Assembly: GCF_013304735.1 (NCBI RefSeq)
Contig: NZ_JAAITI010000010.1
Span: forward strand, 45,800-109,799
Direction of reading: 5' to 3'
Source of the DNA: Blautia luti
GTDB taxonomy: Bacteria > Bacillota > Clostridia > Lachnospirales > Lachnospiraceae
Length of the DNA: 64,000 nucleotides
The translations under genes and the position numbers were made by a program. Positions within the stretch are counted from its first letter, which is position 1, and every line of letters begins with the position of its first letter. The notes under the pieces are model-generated. The model saw only the letters and a program-made list of their open reading frames with translations, had not been told where the DNA came from and did no database searches. Shown here one piece after another: positions 34,650 through 44,113 of the stretch.

Positions 34650-35972
34650 ATGAATTTGGAACTGTTTTTAGCAACAAAAACCGGAACTCCTATTATCGGA
34701 CAGATCGCGTCTGTGATGGGATGGATCATGGATGGCATATATAAGATGCTTGACGGCCTGTTCGGAATCCAGAACATTGGTCTTTGTATCATTATCTTCA
34801 GTATTCTTATCTTTGCCTTTATGACACCGCTGCAGATCAAGCAGCAGAAATTCTCCAAGTTAAGTGCGATCATGCAGCCCGAGATCCAGAAGATCCAGAA
34901 GAAATATCAGGGTAAAAAGGATCAGGACTCCATGATGAAAATGAACGAAGAAACCCAGGCTGTTTATCAGAAATATGGTGTTTCTCCAACCGGTAGCTGT
35001 GTACAGTTAGCCATTCAGATGCCTATTCTGTTTGCTCTGTATCAGGTTATCTACCGGATTCCTGCTTACGTTGGAAGTGTAAAGAACATTTTTACTGGTG
35101 TAGTTGACAACCTGTTAGCTGTAAACGGATACACAGATATCCTGCAGCAGTTTATCACAGACCATTCCATGACACGAGTACGTCTCGTTATGGACAGTGC
35201 CGGAAATGCTACAAGTAACTCTATTGTTGATTTTCTGTATGCACTTTCTCCTTCCCAGTGGAAAGAGTTGGCACAGATGGATCAGTTTTCAGGATTTTCT
35301 GATGCGATCACAAAAGCATCCGGAAATATTTCCAAGATGCAGGGCTTCTGTGGCCTGAATATCGCAGATCAGCCGCTGTACTATATCATGGAGTTCTTCA
35401 AAAATCATGGTTCTCTGTTACTTGCGATCGTAGCACTTCTGATCCCGGTTCTTGCATGGGCAACTCAGATGCTGAACTTGAAGCTTATGCCACAGGCTGC
35501 AACACAGCCGGCAGACGGAAATGATCAGGCCAGCGCAATGGCAAACTCCATGAAAACCATGAACATGGTCATGCCTCTGATGTCTGCATTCTTCTGTTTC
35601 ACATTCCCGGTTGGTCTTGGTATCTACTGGATCGCCAGTGCTGTCGTTCGAAGTGCCCAGCAGTTTGCGATCAATCGTCATCTTGATAAGATGAACATTG
35701 ATGATCTGGTTAATGAGAATATGAAGAAGATCGAAGCAAAGCGTGCGAAGGAAGGACTTCCGCCGCAGAAGATCACCAATCAGGCTCATCAGTCCGCCAA
35801 GAATATCAATAAACCTGTGATCAATAAGGGTAACAGCGGAAACAACGGTGCTTCAGACAGAGCACAGAAGGTTGATACTGCTTATGAGAAGGCAAGAAAT
35901 GCAAAATCAGGCAGCATCACAGCTAAAGCTAATCTCGTAAGAGACTTTGATGAGAGAAATAAGAAAAAATAA
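34650..35972 (+). CDS. yidC: Membrane protein insertase YidC
   Basis: 440 residues. Short N-terminus, then membrane helices with GLCIIIFSILIFAFMTPLQI, the Firmicute-type YidC start; cytosolic hairpin SAIMQPEIQKIQKKYQGK; TGSCVQLAIQMPILFALYQVIY; later helices LLLAIVALLIPVLAWATQML and MVMPLMSAFFCFTFPVGLG. A basic Asn/Lys-rich cytosolic tail may contact the ribosome. The loop between the second and third helices (about 140 residues) is larger than in Bacillus SpoIIIJ. No lipobox is seen at the very N-terminus. Confidence 0.96.
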   Translation: MNLELFLATKTGTPIIGQIASVMGWIMDGIYKMLDGLFGIQNIGLCIIIFSILIFAFMTPLQIKQQKFSKLSAIMQPEIQKIQKKYQGKKDQDSMMKMNEETQAVYQKYGVSPTGSCVQLAIQMPILFALYQVIYRIPAYVGSVKNIFTGVVDNLLAVNGYTDILQQFITDHSMTRVRLVMDSAGNATSNSIVDFLYALSPSQWKELAQMDQFSGFSDAITKASGNISKMQGFCGLNIADQPLYYIMEFFKNHGSLLLAIVALLIPVLAWATQMLNLKLMPQAATQPADGNDQASAMANSMKTMNMVMPLMSAFFCFTFPVGLGIYWIASAVVRSAQQFAINRHLDKMNIDDLVNENMKKIEAKRAKEGLPPQKITNQAHQSAKNINKPVINKGNSGNNGASDRAQKVDTAYEKARNAKSGSITAKANLVRDFDERNKKK

Positions 35973-35993
35973 TCAGGAACGGAGGGGTTCGTA

Positions 35994-37004
35994 ATGGAGG
36001 ATTACATTCAGTTTTCAGCAAAAACAAAGAATGAAGCTATCACAAAAGCGTGTCTTGAGCTTGGAACTTCCAGTGACCAGCTTAATATTCAGGTTATCAG
36101 TGAAGGCAGCTCCGGATTCTTCGGAATCGGCAGCAAACCTGCCATAATTAAAGTTCGCAGAATCGAGCCAGTTTCTGATATGCAGGAGATCGATGATCTG
36201 GTAGAGTCCGTGAAACTGGACGCTATCAAAGAAGAGAAGAAATTAGACAAGCCATTTACTCCAAATGTAAAGAAAGAATCTGCACCGAAAGTAGCTCCTG
36301 TAAAGGAGAAGAAACCGGTGAAGACAGAAGCTGTACAGGTGGAGAAAGCATCCGAAGAAGCACCTGTGAAGGTTGCAGCGCCGAAGGAAAGACCGGCAAG
36401 AGATTTCCAGGGCAAAGCAAAACCAGCACGTGAAAAACAGCCGAGAGCTCCGAAGGAGCGTCAGCCGAAAGAAACACGTGAGAGAGCACCGAAGCAGGGC
36501 AGACCGGTAGAAATCCTCAGCGATCCGGAGAAGATCAAAGAAGTTGAGGAGAGAGCAGTCGTATTTCTTCGTGATGTATTCGGTTCCATGGATCTTGGAG
36601 AAGTGGAGATCACATCGAAATACAACACTGCAGACGGTTCTCTGGATGTAGATTTTGAAGGTGAGGATATGGGTATCCTCATCGGAAAAAGAGGCCAGAC
36701 ACTGGATTCATTACAGTATCTGACAAGCCTTGTAGTAAACAAAGGCGAATCTACTTATATTCGTGTAAAGCTTGATACAGAGGACTACAGACGCCGCCGT
36801 AAAGAAACTCTGGAAAACCTCGCAAGAGGAATTGCCTTCAAGGTAAAGAAAACCAGAAAACCGGTAGTTCTGGAACCGATGAATCCATACGAGAGAAGAA
36901 TCATCCATGCGTCTCTGCAGGGCAACCGCTATGTAGAGACAGTCAGTGAGGGAGAAGAACCTTACAGACATGTAGTGGTAAAACTGAAACGTAATAATTA
37001 CTGA
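35994..37004 (+). CDS. jag: RNA-binding protein Jag/KhpB
   Basis: 336 residues. Jag-N domain (YIQFSAKTKNEAITKACLEL to SGFFGIGSKPAIIKV), a long Lys/Glu/Pro-rich linker (about 75-175), KH domain with ILIGKRGQTLDSLQYLTSL and C-terminal R3H domain with YERRIIHASLQ. Partner of KhpA and linked to YidC, cell elongation and RNA binding in other Firmicutes. Last gene before a terminator; 21 bp after yidC. Confidence 0.95.
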   Translation: MEDYIQFSAKTKNEAITKACLELGTSSDQLNIQVISEGSSGFFGIGSKPAIIKVRRIEPVSDMQEIDDLVESVKLDAIKEEKKLDKPFTPNVKKESAPKVAPVKEKKPVKTEAVQVEKASEEAPVKVAAPKERPARDFQGKAKPAREKQPRAPKERQPKETRERAPKQGRPVEILSDPEKIKEVEERAVVFLRDVFGSMDLGEVEITSKYNTADGSLDVDFEGEDMGILIGKRGQTLDSLQYLTSLVVNKGESTYIRVKLDTEDYRRRRKETLENLARGIAFKVKKTRKPVVLEPMNPYERRIIHASLQGNRYVETVSEGEEPYRHVVVKLKRNNY

Positions 37005-37022
37005 TTCAGTGGTAAGAATATA

Positions 37023-37067
37023 AGCCGTATCCCGGAGCGTTAAGCTTCGTGGATGCGGCTTTTTTTC
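37023..37067 (+). terminator. Terminator of the rpmH-jag operon
   Basis: Imperfect stem AGCCGTATCC...GGATGCGGCT with inner GAGCG/GCTTC pairing, followed by seven T, 19 bp after jag. Confidence 0.93.
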
Positions 37068-37104
37068 ATAAAACCGGAAAGTCAAGCGGATATTCGCAAT
37101 TGAA

Positions 37105-37131
37105 GCAGGGGACTTACTTGATTTGGTTAAA
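37105..37131 (+). repeat. Dispersed 27-bp repeat, copy 1
   Basis: GCAGGGGACTT-A-CTTGATT-T-GGTTAAA; 25 of 27 bases match the copy at 54586-54612, 17 kb away. Located between jag and mnmE. TTCGCA is also shared upstream in both copies. Apart from this and the terminator, the 353-bp jag-mnmE gap shows nothing firm beyond a likely mnmE promoter region. Confidence 0.6.
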
Positions 37132-37357
37132 AATTATCATTGCAATCTCCGTAACAATTCTTTATAATCATTGAAGAGCAAATAATAAAAGATATTTCTG
37201 CAGCGGACATCCGGAATGCAGAGATCAGCTTTATAAATATGGAAACTGACAGAAGATGTTATTCTAGGTGAAAGCGTGAATAACACGTGTTTTTTGCGTG
37301 TAAAAAGCTTTTCCGGAGTAACATTTTTTCGTTTAACCGGATAAAGGAGAGTGAAAA

Positions 37358-38734
37358 ATGGAAGAGACAACGATTGCTGCGATTTCCACAGCCATGAGTG
37401 CATCGGGAATCGGAATCGTCAGGATCAGTGGTCCGGAGGCTTTTGAGATCGCATCCAGAGTATACCGTTCCAAAGGTGGAAAAAAATCTCTGAAAAACGT
37501 CCCAAGCCATACCATTCATTATGGATATATCTATGATAACGAAGAGATGGTAGACGAAGTGCTGGTTATGGCCATGCGCGGACCACGGACATATACGGGA
37601 GAAGACACTATAGAAATTGATTGTCACGGCGGCGTTTTGGCCATGAAAAAAGTATTGGAAACCGTGCTGAAAAACGGAGCCATTATTGCCGAACCAGGAG
37701 AATTTACCAAGCGAGCATTCCTCAATGGAAGGATCGATTTATCCCAGGCAGAAGCCGTTATGGACGTAATACAGTCCAAAAATGAGTACTCATTAAAGAA
37801 TTCTGTAGGCCAATTAAAGGGATCAGTCCGAAAAACCGTACAGCAAATCAGAGAAAAATTACTGTACCATATAGCGTACATTGAATCGGCATTGGACGAC
37901 CCGGAGCACTATGATCTGACAGGATATTCCGAAGAATTAGAGCAGATCGTAGCAGAAGAAAAAGAAAAAATACAGAATCTGTTAAAGACATCCGGAGACG
38001 GAAAAATTATCCAGGAAGGCATCCGGACAGTAATCCTGGGCAAGCCAAACGCAGGAAAATCCTCCCTGCTGAATCTGCTCCTGGGAGAAGACAGAGCCAT
38101 CGTAACTGACATCGCAGGAACCACAAGAGATGTTCTGGAAGAGTACATCAACCTGCACGGAATCACATTAAAGATCGCCGACACAGCAGGAATCCGCCAG
38201 ACCGAAGACATTGTAGAAAAAATCGGCGTATCCAAAGCCAAAGAAATGGCAGCAGACGCAGACCTGATTCTCTATGTTGTAGATTCATCCGTACCGCTGG
38301 ATGAAAACGATGAAGAGATCATAAAAATTTTGCAAGAGAAAAAGACAATTGTCCTCTACAGCAAGACAGATCTTAAATCTGCTATAGATATAGAAGATTT
38401 AAAGAGCAGAATAAACCAGCCAGTGATCCCGATTTCCGCAAAAGAAGAAACAGGAATCACAGACCTGGAAGAAAAAATCAGAGAAATGTTCTTTAGTGGG
38501 GAGATAAACTTCAATGATGAAGTATATATCACCAATGAACGGCACAGACAGGAGCTTTTAAAAGCGCAGGAGAGTCTTTCTCTGGTAGAGAACAGTATAG
38601 AGAGCGGAATGCCGGAGGATTTTTATTCCATAGATCTGACAGATGCATATGAGAGTTTGGGGCGGATTCTGGGAGAATCGCTTGGGGAAGACCTTGTTAA
38701 TGAAATATTCTCTAAATTTTGTATGGGCAAGTAG
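37358..38734 (+). CDS. mnmE: tRNA modification GTPase MnmE
   Basis: 458 residues. Folate-binding N-domain (IAAISTAMSASGIGIVRISG; GEDTIEIDCHGG), helical domain, and an inserted G domain with GKPNAGKSSLLNLLLGE (G1), DIAGTTRD (G2), DTAGIR (G3), SKTD (G4) and SAKEETG (G5). The C-terminus is FCMGK, keeping the catalytic Cys of C-[IMV]-G-K. With MnmG it puts the (carboxymethyl)aminomethyl group on U34 of tRNAs. Confidence 0.98.
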   Translation: MEETTIAAISTAMSASGIGIVRISGPEAFEIASRVYRSKGGKKSLKNVPSHTIHYGYIYDNEEMVDEVLVMAMRGPRTYTGEDTIEIDCHGGVLAMKKVLETVLKNGAIIAEPGEFTKRAFLNGRIDLSQAEAVMDVIQSKNEYSLKNSVGQLKGSVRKTVQQIREKLLYHIAYIESALDDPEHYDLTGYSEELEQIVAEEKEKIQNLLKTSGDGKIIQEGIRTVILGKPNAGKSSLLNLLLGEDRAIVTDIAGTTRDVLEEYINLHGITLKIADTAGIRQTEDIVEKIGVSKAKEMAADADLILYVVDSSVPLDENDEEIIKILQEKKTIVLYSKTDLKSAIDIEDLKSRINQPVIPISAKEETGITDLEEKIREMFFSGEINFNDEVYITNERHRQELLKAQESLSLVENSIESGMPEDFYSIDLTDAYESLGRILGESLGEDLVNEIFSKFCMGK

Positions 38735-38845
38735 TTCCCACGTGGGTTGCGTGAGTACGCAGGGACTTGGCTATGCATATGCATAGGCTGCGGAAACCCG
38801 CAGAGGTACTTCACATTGGAATGTGAGAAAACCGCAAAGGGGCAC

Positions 38846-38883
38846 AAGGCCGCGCCCCTCTGCACACCCCTGGGCCTTTTTTT
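38846..38883 (+). terminator. Terminator downstream of mnmE
   Basis: AAGGCC ... GGCCTT stem with G/C-rich interior and a TTTTTTT tail. Confidence 0.75.
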
Positions 38884-39058
38884 ACAAAGTGCAGCGATTG
38901 TAGAACACGGAAAGTTACTAACTTATACCTGTATGCTTCTGTACTGGCAATTCAACACTAAGCCGAAATGCGACAAACAGAAAGTATTACAAAAAGCAGC
39001 GAAAACCCCGCAGACGTGCACCGCACGTCGAGAATCTCGTTACAGCTACACTGCAACG

Positions 39059-39210
39059 ATCGGCACAGCGTTCCACGCTCAATACCGAAGCATACAGAAA
39101 TAAGTCAATAAAGCTACATTTACCACAATCGAAGCACTAAAAACAACATCGGCACAACGCTCCACATCCAACACCGAAGCATACAGAAACAAGCCAACAC
39201 CGCTCCACAT
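39059..39210 (+). repeat. Two-copy direct repeat upstream of mnmG
   Basis: Copies at 39059-39119 and 39148-39210 share ATCGGCACA, CCGAAGCATACAGAAA and AAG-CAA blocks; most differences are C/T. The core GAAGCATACAG also occurs inverted at 38929-38939, so the RNA can pair over about 150-250 nt. Confidence 0.6.
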
Positions 39211-39336
39211 CCCCTTTGCGGTTTTTCTTAGCTTCCCAAAGCAAAAAAACTCAGCCCCTTGCCAAGGAAGAAAAACATACATTACAAAATAAACATAACA
39301 AAAACAGAAATAAAAAAGAAATAAAGGAGAAAAAGC

Positions 39337-41223
39337 ATGAAAAATCTGGAACAGTTTTTCGACATCATAGTAGTAGGCGCCGGCCACGCAGGCTGCGAAG
39401 CCGCATTAGCAAGTGCCCGCCTGGGCCTGCAAACAGTCATGTTCACAGTCAGCGTAGACAGCATCGCCCTGATGCCCTGCAACCCCAATGTAGGCGGCAG
39501 CTCCAAAGGCCACCTTGTCCGCGAACTGGACGCCCTCGGCGGAGAAATGGGCAAAAATATAGATAAAACCTTCATCCAGTCCAAAATGCTCAACCAGTCC
39601 AAAGGCCCGGCAGTCCATTCCCTTCGTGCCCAGGCCGACAAACAGGCCTACAGCACAGAAATGCGAAAAACCCTGGAAAACACAGAGAACTTAACCATCC
39701 GCCAGGGCGAAGTAACCGAACTTCTGGTAGAAGACGGCCATATCACCGGTGTAAAAACCTTCTCAGGAGCCACTTACCACGCAAAAGCCGTAGTCCTCTG
39801 TACAGGAACTTACCTCAAAGCCCGCTGCATCTATGGTGATGTCAGCAACTACACAGGCCCTAACGGTCTCCAGGCAGCCAACTACCTCACCGATTCTCTG
39901 AAAGAACTTGGAATCGAAATGTTCCGCTTCAAAACCGGAACCCCGGCACGAATCGCCGGAAACACCATTGATTATTCCAAGATGGAAGAGCAGTTCGGAG
40001 ACAAAAGAGTTGTACCGTTCTCGTTCTCCACAGATCCGGAATCCGTACAGATTGAGCAGAAATCCTGCTGGCTGACCTACACAAACGAAAAAACACACGA
40101 GATCATCCGTGCAAACCTGGACAGATCCCCTCTTTATTCCGGAATGATCGAAGGAACCGGACCACGTTACTGCCCGTCCATTGAAGATAAAGTCGTTCGT
40201 TTTGCAGACAAAAAACGCCATCAGGTATTCATCGAGCCAGAAGGACTTTACACAAATGAAATGTACATCGGCGGAATGTCCAGCTCCCTTCCGGAAGATG
40301 TTCAGTACGAAATGTACCATTCCGTACCAGGCCTGGAACATGCCAAAATCGTAAAAAATGCCTATGCCATCGAATACGACTGCATCAATCCACGCCAGCT
40401 CTATCCGACACTGGAATTCAAAAAGATCAAAGGTCTTTTCAGCGGCGGACAGTTCAACGGAAGCTCCGGATACGAGGAAGCAGCCGCTCAGGGCCTCATC
40501 GCAGGAATTAATGCGGCTATGGAGGTAAAAGGCAAAGAACAGCTGATCCTGGACCGCTCAGAGGCATATATCGGTGTTCTTATCGATGATCTGGTAACAA
40601 AAGAAAACCATGAGCCGTATCGAATGATGACAAGCCGTGCTGAGTATCGTCTGCTTCTCCGCCAGGACAACGCAGATCTCCGTCTTCGCAAAAAAGGCTG
40701 GGAAGTCGGCCTGATCGATGATGAGACTTACCATAAACTTCAGGAAAAAGAGCGCATGATCCAGGAAGAGATCGAGCGAGTTGAGCATGCAACTGTAGGC
40801 GGCTCCGCAGAAGTACAGAGCCTTCTGGAATCCCTGAACAGCACACTGCTGAAATCCGGAACCACCATTGCAGAACTGATCCGCAGACCGGAACTTAACT
40901 ATAAAGTACTTGCGCCGATTGATAAAGAAAGACCGGAACTTCCGGAAGATGTATGTGAGCAGGTAGAGATCAACATCAAATACGACGGCTATATCCGCCG
41001 TCAGATGAAACAAGTAGAACAGTTCAAAAAACTGGAACAGAAAAAACTTCCGGAAGACATTGATTATGAAGATGTAGGAAGCCTCCGCATCGAAGCACGC
41101 CAGAAACTGGAAGCTTACAGACCGGTATCCATCGGCCAGGCATCCCGAATCTCCGGCGTATCCCCTGCTGATATTTCCGTACTTCTGGTATACCTGGAAA
41201 GCAAAGCCGGACATAAACATTGA
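39337..41223 (+). CDS. mnmG: tRNA uridine-5-carboxymethylaminomethyl synthesis enzyme MnmG
   Basis: 628 residues. FAD-binding [73 protein letters not shown] and C-terminal [19 protein letters not shown] are GidA/MnmG signatures. Forms the alpha2beta2 complex with MnmE. RBS AAAGGAG 9 bp upstream. The first 100 codons use markedly more GCC/CTC/GGC codons than later parts, matching the C-rich upstream DNA. Confidence 0.98.
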   Translation: MKNLEQFFDIIVVGAGHAGCEAALASARLGLQTVMFTVSVDSIALMPCNPNVGGSSKGHLVRELDALGGEMGKNIDKTFIQSKMLNQSKGPAVHSLRAQADKQAYSTEMRKTLENTENLTIRQGEVTELLVEDGHITGVKTFSGATYHAKAVVLCTGTYLKARCIYGDVSNYTGPNGLQAANYLTDSLKELGIEMFRFKTGTPARIAGNTIDYSKMEEQFGDKRVVPFSFSTDPESVQIEQKSCWLTYTNEKTHEIIRANLDRSPLYSGMIEGTGPRYCPSIEDKVVRFADKKRHQVFIEPEGLYTNEMYIGGMSSSLPEDVQYEMYHSVPGLEHAKIVKNAYAIEYDCINPRQLYPTLEFKKIKGLFSGGQFNGSSGYEEAAAQGLIAGINAAMEVKGKEQLILDRSEAYIGVLIDDLVTKENHEPYRMMTSRAEYRLLLRQDNADLRLRKKGWEVGLIDDETYHKLQEKERMIQEEIERVEHATVGGSAEVQSLLESLNSTLLKSGTTIAELIRRPELNYKVLAPIDKERPELPEDVCEQVEINIKYDGYIRRQMKQVEQFKKLEQKKLPEDIDYEDVGSLRIEARQKLEAYRPVSIGQASRISGVSPADISVLLVYLESKAGHKH

Positions 41224-41277
41224 TAACATTCTGAACAATAAAACCACAGAAAAACAAAGAATAAGAGAGGAAACTGC

Positions 41278-41997
41278 ATGTACAATTTAGAAATCCTTGA
41301 AAAAGGCTGCGAGGAACTTGGAATTACTCTCAATGATACGCAGAAAAACCAGTTCATCCAGTTCTACGAATACCTTGTAGAAAAAAATAAAGTCATGAAC
41401 CTGACCGGTATCACAGAATTTGACGAGGTTCTCGTGAAACATTTCCTGGACAGCCTCTGCTGCGTCAAAGCCGTAGATATGAGCAAGGTAAAAACAGTCA
41501 TGGATATCGGAACCGGTGCCGGCTTCCCGGGGGTTCCCCTGAAGATTGCTTTTCCGGAAGTAGAGGCCTGCCTTCTGGACTCCCTGAATAAGAGAGTAAA
41601 ATTTCTGGAAGAAACCTTTGCTCTCCTTGGACTTGATGGCATCTCCGCCATCCACGGAAGAGCCGAAGAATACGCAAAAAACAAAGCCTACAGAGAAAAA
41701 TACGATCTCTGCGTATCCAGAGCAGTATCCGGCCTTGCAACCCTGTCCGAATACTGTCTCCCATATGTAAAAGTCGGAGGACTTTTTGTCTCCTATAAAT
41801 CCGGTTCTGTAAAAGAAGAAGCAGAAGCAGCGGAGAAAGCAGTAAAGATCCTCGGTGGAAAGATCCGCGACATTCAGTACTTCGACCTTCCAGGCTCCGA
41901 GATCAGCCGCTCCCTGGTTATCATCGAGAAGATAAAAAACACTCCAGGCAAATACCCGAGAAAAGCCGGAACACCGCTTCGGGAGCCACTGGCATAA
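41278..41997 (+). CDS. rsmG: 16S rRNA (guanine527-N7)-methyltransferase
   Basis: 239 residues. NLTGITEFDEVLVKHFLDSL, SAM motif VMDIGTGAGFPGVPLKIAFP, LLDSLNKRVKFLEE and CVSRAVSGLATLSEYCLPYV identify RsmG (GidB). Methylates G527 of 16S rRNA; loss gives low-level streptomycin resistance. Follows mnmG by 54 bp and ends with a terminator. Confidence 0.97.
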   Translation: MYNLEILEKGCEELGITLNDTQKNQFIQFYEYLVEKNKVMNLTGITEFDEVLVKHFLDSLCCVKAVDMSKVKTVMDIGTGAGFPGVPLKIAFPEVEACLLDSLNKRVKFLEETFALLGLDGISAIHGRAEEYAKNKAYREKYDLCVSRAVSGLATLSEYCLPYVKVGGLFVSYKSGSVKEEAEAAEKAVKILGGKIRDIQYFDLPGSEISRSLVIIEKIKNTPGKYPRKAGTPLREPLA

Positions 41998-42004
41998 TTT
42001 TCTC

Positions 42005-42049
42005 CTCCTGTCGAACAAAGTCAAAATTTGTCCGACAGGAGATTTTTTT
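42005..42049 (+). terminator. Terminator of mnmG-rsmG
   Basis: CTCCTGTCG...CGACAGGAG with further ACAAA/TTTGT pairing, then ATTTTTTT. Confidence 0.93.
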
Positions 42050-42127
42050 GCCCATCGGTTTCACAAAATTATCACAAAGTTATCCTACTTTTATCACAAA
42101 TTACTCTTACACTATACAATGATAGAG

Positions 42128-42173
42128 ATGCCCCTGGATTCCCCCATTCTCTGTTTCATCCAGGGGCATTTTC
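42128..42173 (+). terminator. Terminator-like hairpin in the leader of the ABC operon
   Basis: Perfect 12-bp arms ATGCCCCTGGAT / ATCCAGGGGCAT, 18-nt loop, TTTTCT tail, 30 bp before the first ABC gene. A second terminator right before an operon start may act as an attenuator or end a short leader RNA. Confidence 0.75.
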
Positions 42174-42205
42174 TATTGTAAAGATGCTTAAAGGAGGAGA
42201 GTAAA

Positions 42206-43246
42206 GTGATCGAAGTAAGTAATCTGGTCAAAAAGTATGGCGATCATACTGCAGTTGACCATCTTTCCTTTCAAATCGAAAAGGGGAAAATTTACGGATT
42301 CCTGGGACCCAACGGTGCAGGAAAATCAACAACAATGAACATGATCACAGGATACATTGCTTCCACAGAGGGAAAAGTAATGATCGATGGTCATGATATT
42401 CTGGAAGAACCGGAGGCAGCCAAGAAATGCATCGGCTATCTGCCGGAAATGCCGCCACTCTATTTTGACATGACTGTTCTTGAGTACATGAAATTTGCGG
42501 CTGATCTGAAAAAAATCCCAAGAAACCAGAAAGACAAACAGATAAAAGAAGTCATGGATATGGTAAAGATCACAGACATGAAAGATCGTCTGATCAAAAA
42601 CCTTTCCAAAGGTTATCGCCAGAGAGTCGGCCTTGCACAGGCAATCCTGGGATATCCGGAAGTGATCATTCTGGATGAGCCGACCGTAGGACTTGACCCG
42701 AAGCAGATCATCGAGATCCGTGACCTGATCAAAAGCCTGAAACAGAAACATACAGTTATCTTAAGTTCCCATATCCTTTCCGAGGTAAGAGCCGTATGCG
42801 ATTATGTTCTGATCATTTCTCACGGAAAACTGGTAGCCAGTGATACGCCGGATAATCTGGAACGTCTGGCAGCAGGTTCCAACAGTCTCCTTATGAAAAT
42901 AAAAGGCGAGAAAGACACCATCCGAAAAGGCCTGGAAACCATCGAAGGCGTTACCGGTGTGGAAATGTCTTACGACAGCGATGAAGAGCTGTGGAAAACA
43001 AAGCTTTCCGTTCAGGAAAATGTGGACATCCGGGAAAAAGTCTTCTATGTCATGGCAAAAGCAAACTGCCCGATCTACGAGATGCAGGTTAAGAGAGTTT
43101 CCCTTGAGGATGTATTCCTTGAACTCACCGAAGGAGAAAAAAAGAAATCCACCGGAAACCCGGAGAAATCACAGTGGAAACCGGTAGAAGATAAATCTGA
43201 GGAACCGGAGAAAACTTCTGATGAGAAAGAGGGGGATCAGTCATGA
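42206..43246 (+). CDS. ABC transporter ATP-binding protein (GldA-like)
   Basis: 346 residues, GTG start after AAAGGAGGAG. Walker A FLGPNGAGKSTTMNMITGY, signature LSKGYRQRVGLAQAI, Walker B VIILDEPTVGLDPKQI, H-loop SSHILSEV. C-terminal 100 residues are a DUF4162-like region plus a Lys/Glu-rich tail. Energises the permease encoded next with a 4-bp ATGA overlap. The four genes match the GldA-GldFG-DUF4340 type of export system, also seen in non-gliding Firmicutes. Confidence 0.93.
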   Translation: MIEVSNLVKKYGDHTAVDHLSFQIEKGKIYGFLGPNGAGKSTTMNMITGYIASTEGKVMIDGHDILEEPEAAKKCIGYLPEMPPLYFDMTVLEYMKFAADLKKIPRNQKDKQIKEVMDMVKITDMKDRLIKNLSKGYRQRVGLAQAILGYPEVIILDEPTVGLDPKQIIEIRDLIKSLKQKHTVILSSHILSEVRAVCDYVLIISHGKLVASDTPDNLERLAAGSNSLLMKIKGEKDTIRKGLETIEGVTGVEMSYDSDEELWKTKLSVQENVDIREKVFYVMAKANCPIYEMQVKRVSLEDVFLELTEGEKKKSTGNPEKSQWKPVEDKSEEPEKTSDEKEGDQS

Positions 43247-44106
43247 CAGCAATTTTTAAAAGAGAACTGAAAAGTTATCTGACCTCCATGGTTGGATATC
43301 TCTTCATATTTTTTGTCCTGGTGCTGACCGGAATTTATTTTTCTGCATATCAGCTCTCAGGTGGTTACTCAAAGTTTGAATATACATTAAGCGCACTGAC
43401 CTTTGTGTTTCTGATCGGTGTGCCGATTCTTTCCATGCGTGTACTCGCAGAAGAACGCAAACAAAAAACCGATCAGCTTCTTCTGACAGCGCCGGTATCC
43501 GTATGGGATATCGTATTTGGAAAATACCTTGCACTGGTAGCAGTGTTTGCTATTCCGGTTGTGATCATGTGCTTTTATCCGCTGATCATGAGTAAATTCG
43601 GAACAGTAGCATATGCTTCTGCATACACCGGAATCCTGGGATTTTTCCTTCTGGGATGTGCCAATCTGGCAATCGGTGTATTTATGTCAGCACTTACAGA
43701 AAGCCAGGTAATTGCAGCAGTACTTACTTTTGTGTTCCTGTTTTCTTTTTATATGATGAATGGAATTTCTTCCTTCTTCTCACAGACTTCCATGTCAACC
43801 GCAGTAGCATTTGGACTTCTGATCGTGGCAATCGCAATTATTATTTATACCATGATCAAAAATGTTCTGATCTCTGCAGTGATCGGTGTTGTGGGAGAAA
43901 TAGCCCTTGTGATCGTATACGTTATAAAATCCAGTATTTTCCAGGGCGGTATCCAGAAAGTACTGAACGTATTTAACCTGAGCGGACATTATGAAAACTT
44001 TACAAACGGTGTGTTTGACGTGACAGGAATTGTTTATTTTATTTCTGTTATTGCAATCTGCCTGTTCCTTACCATGCAGTCCATTCAGAAGAGACGCTGG
44101 AACTAG
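43243..44106 (+). CDS. ABC-2 type permease (GldF-like)
   Basis: 287 residues, six predicted membrane helices (LTSMVGYLFIFFVLVLTGIY, LTFVFLIGVPILSMRVLA, YLALVAVFAIPVVIMCFY, TGILGFFLLGCANLAIGVF, VIAAVLTFVFLFSF, last VYFISVIAICLFLTM). The coupling segment EERKQKTDQLLLTAPVSVWDIVFGK after helix 2 is typical of ABC-2 permeases. Substrate unknown. Confidence 0.92.
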   Translation: MTAIFKRELKSYLTSMVGYLFIFFVLVLTGIYFSAYQLSGGYSKFEYTLSALTFVFLIGVPILSMRVLAEERKQKTDQLLLTAPVSVWDIVFGKYLALVAVFAIPVVIMCFYPLIMSKFGTVAYASAYTGILGFFLLGCANLAIGVFMSALTESQVIAAVLTFVFLFSFYMMNGISSFFSQTSMSTAVAFGLLIVAIAIIIYTMIKNVLISAVIGVVGEIALVIVYVIKSSIFQGGIQKVLNVFNLSGHYENFTNGVFDVTGIVYFISVIAICLFLTMQSIQKRRWN

Positions 44107-44113
44107 GGGGTGA

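Larger units (their letters stand above)
38735..39336 (+). other. Structured noncoding region between mnmE and mnmG
   Basis: 600 bp with no convincing gene. The first 150 bp are a chain of hairpins: CTATGCATATGCATAG, CTGCGG-AAAC-CCGCAG, TTCACAT-TGG-AATGTGA, GGGGC...GCCCC, ending in a terminator. Then come GACGTGC-ACC-GCACGTC and CGAGA-A-TCTCG palindromes and a divergent direct repeat. Could be the 3' UTR of mnmE plus a separate structured RNA. Base composition turns C-rich here, running into the mnmG start. Confidence 0.5.
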
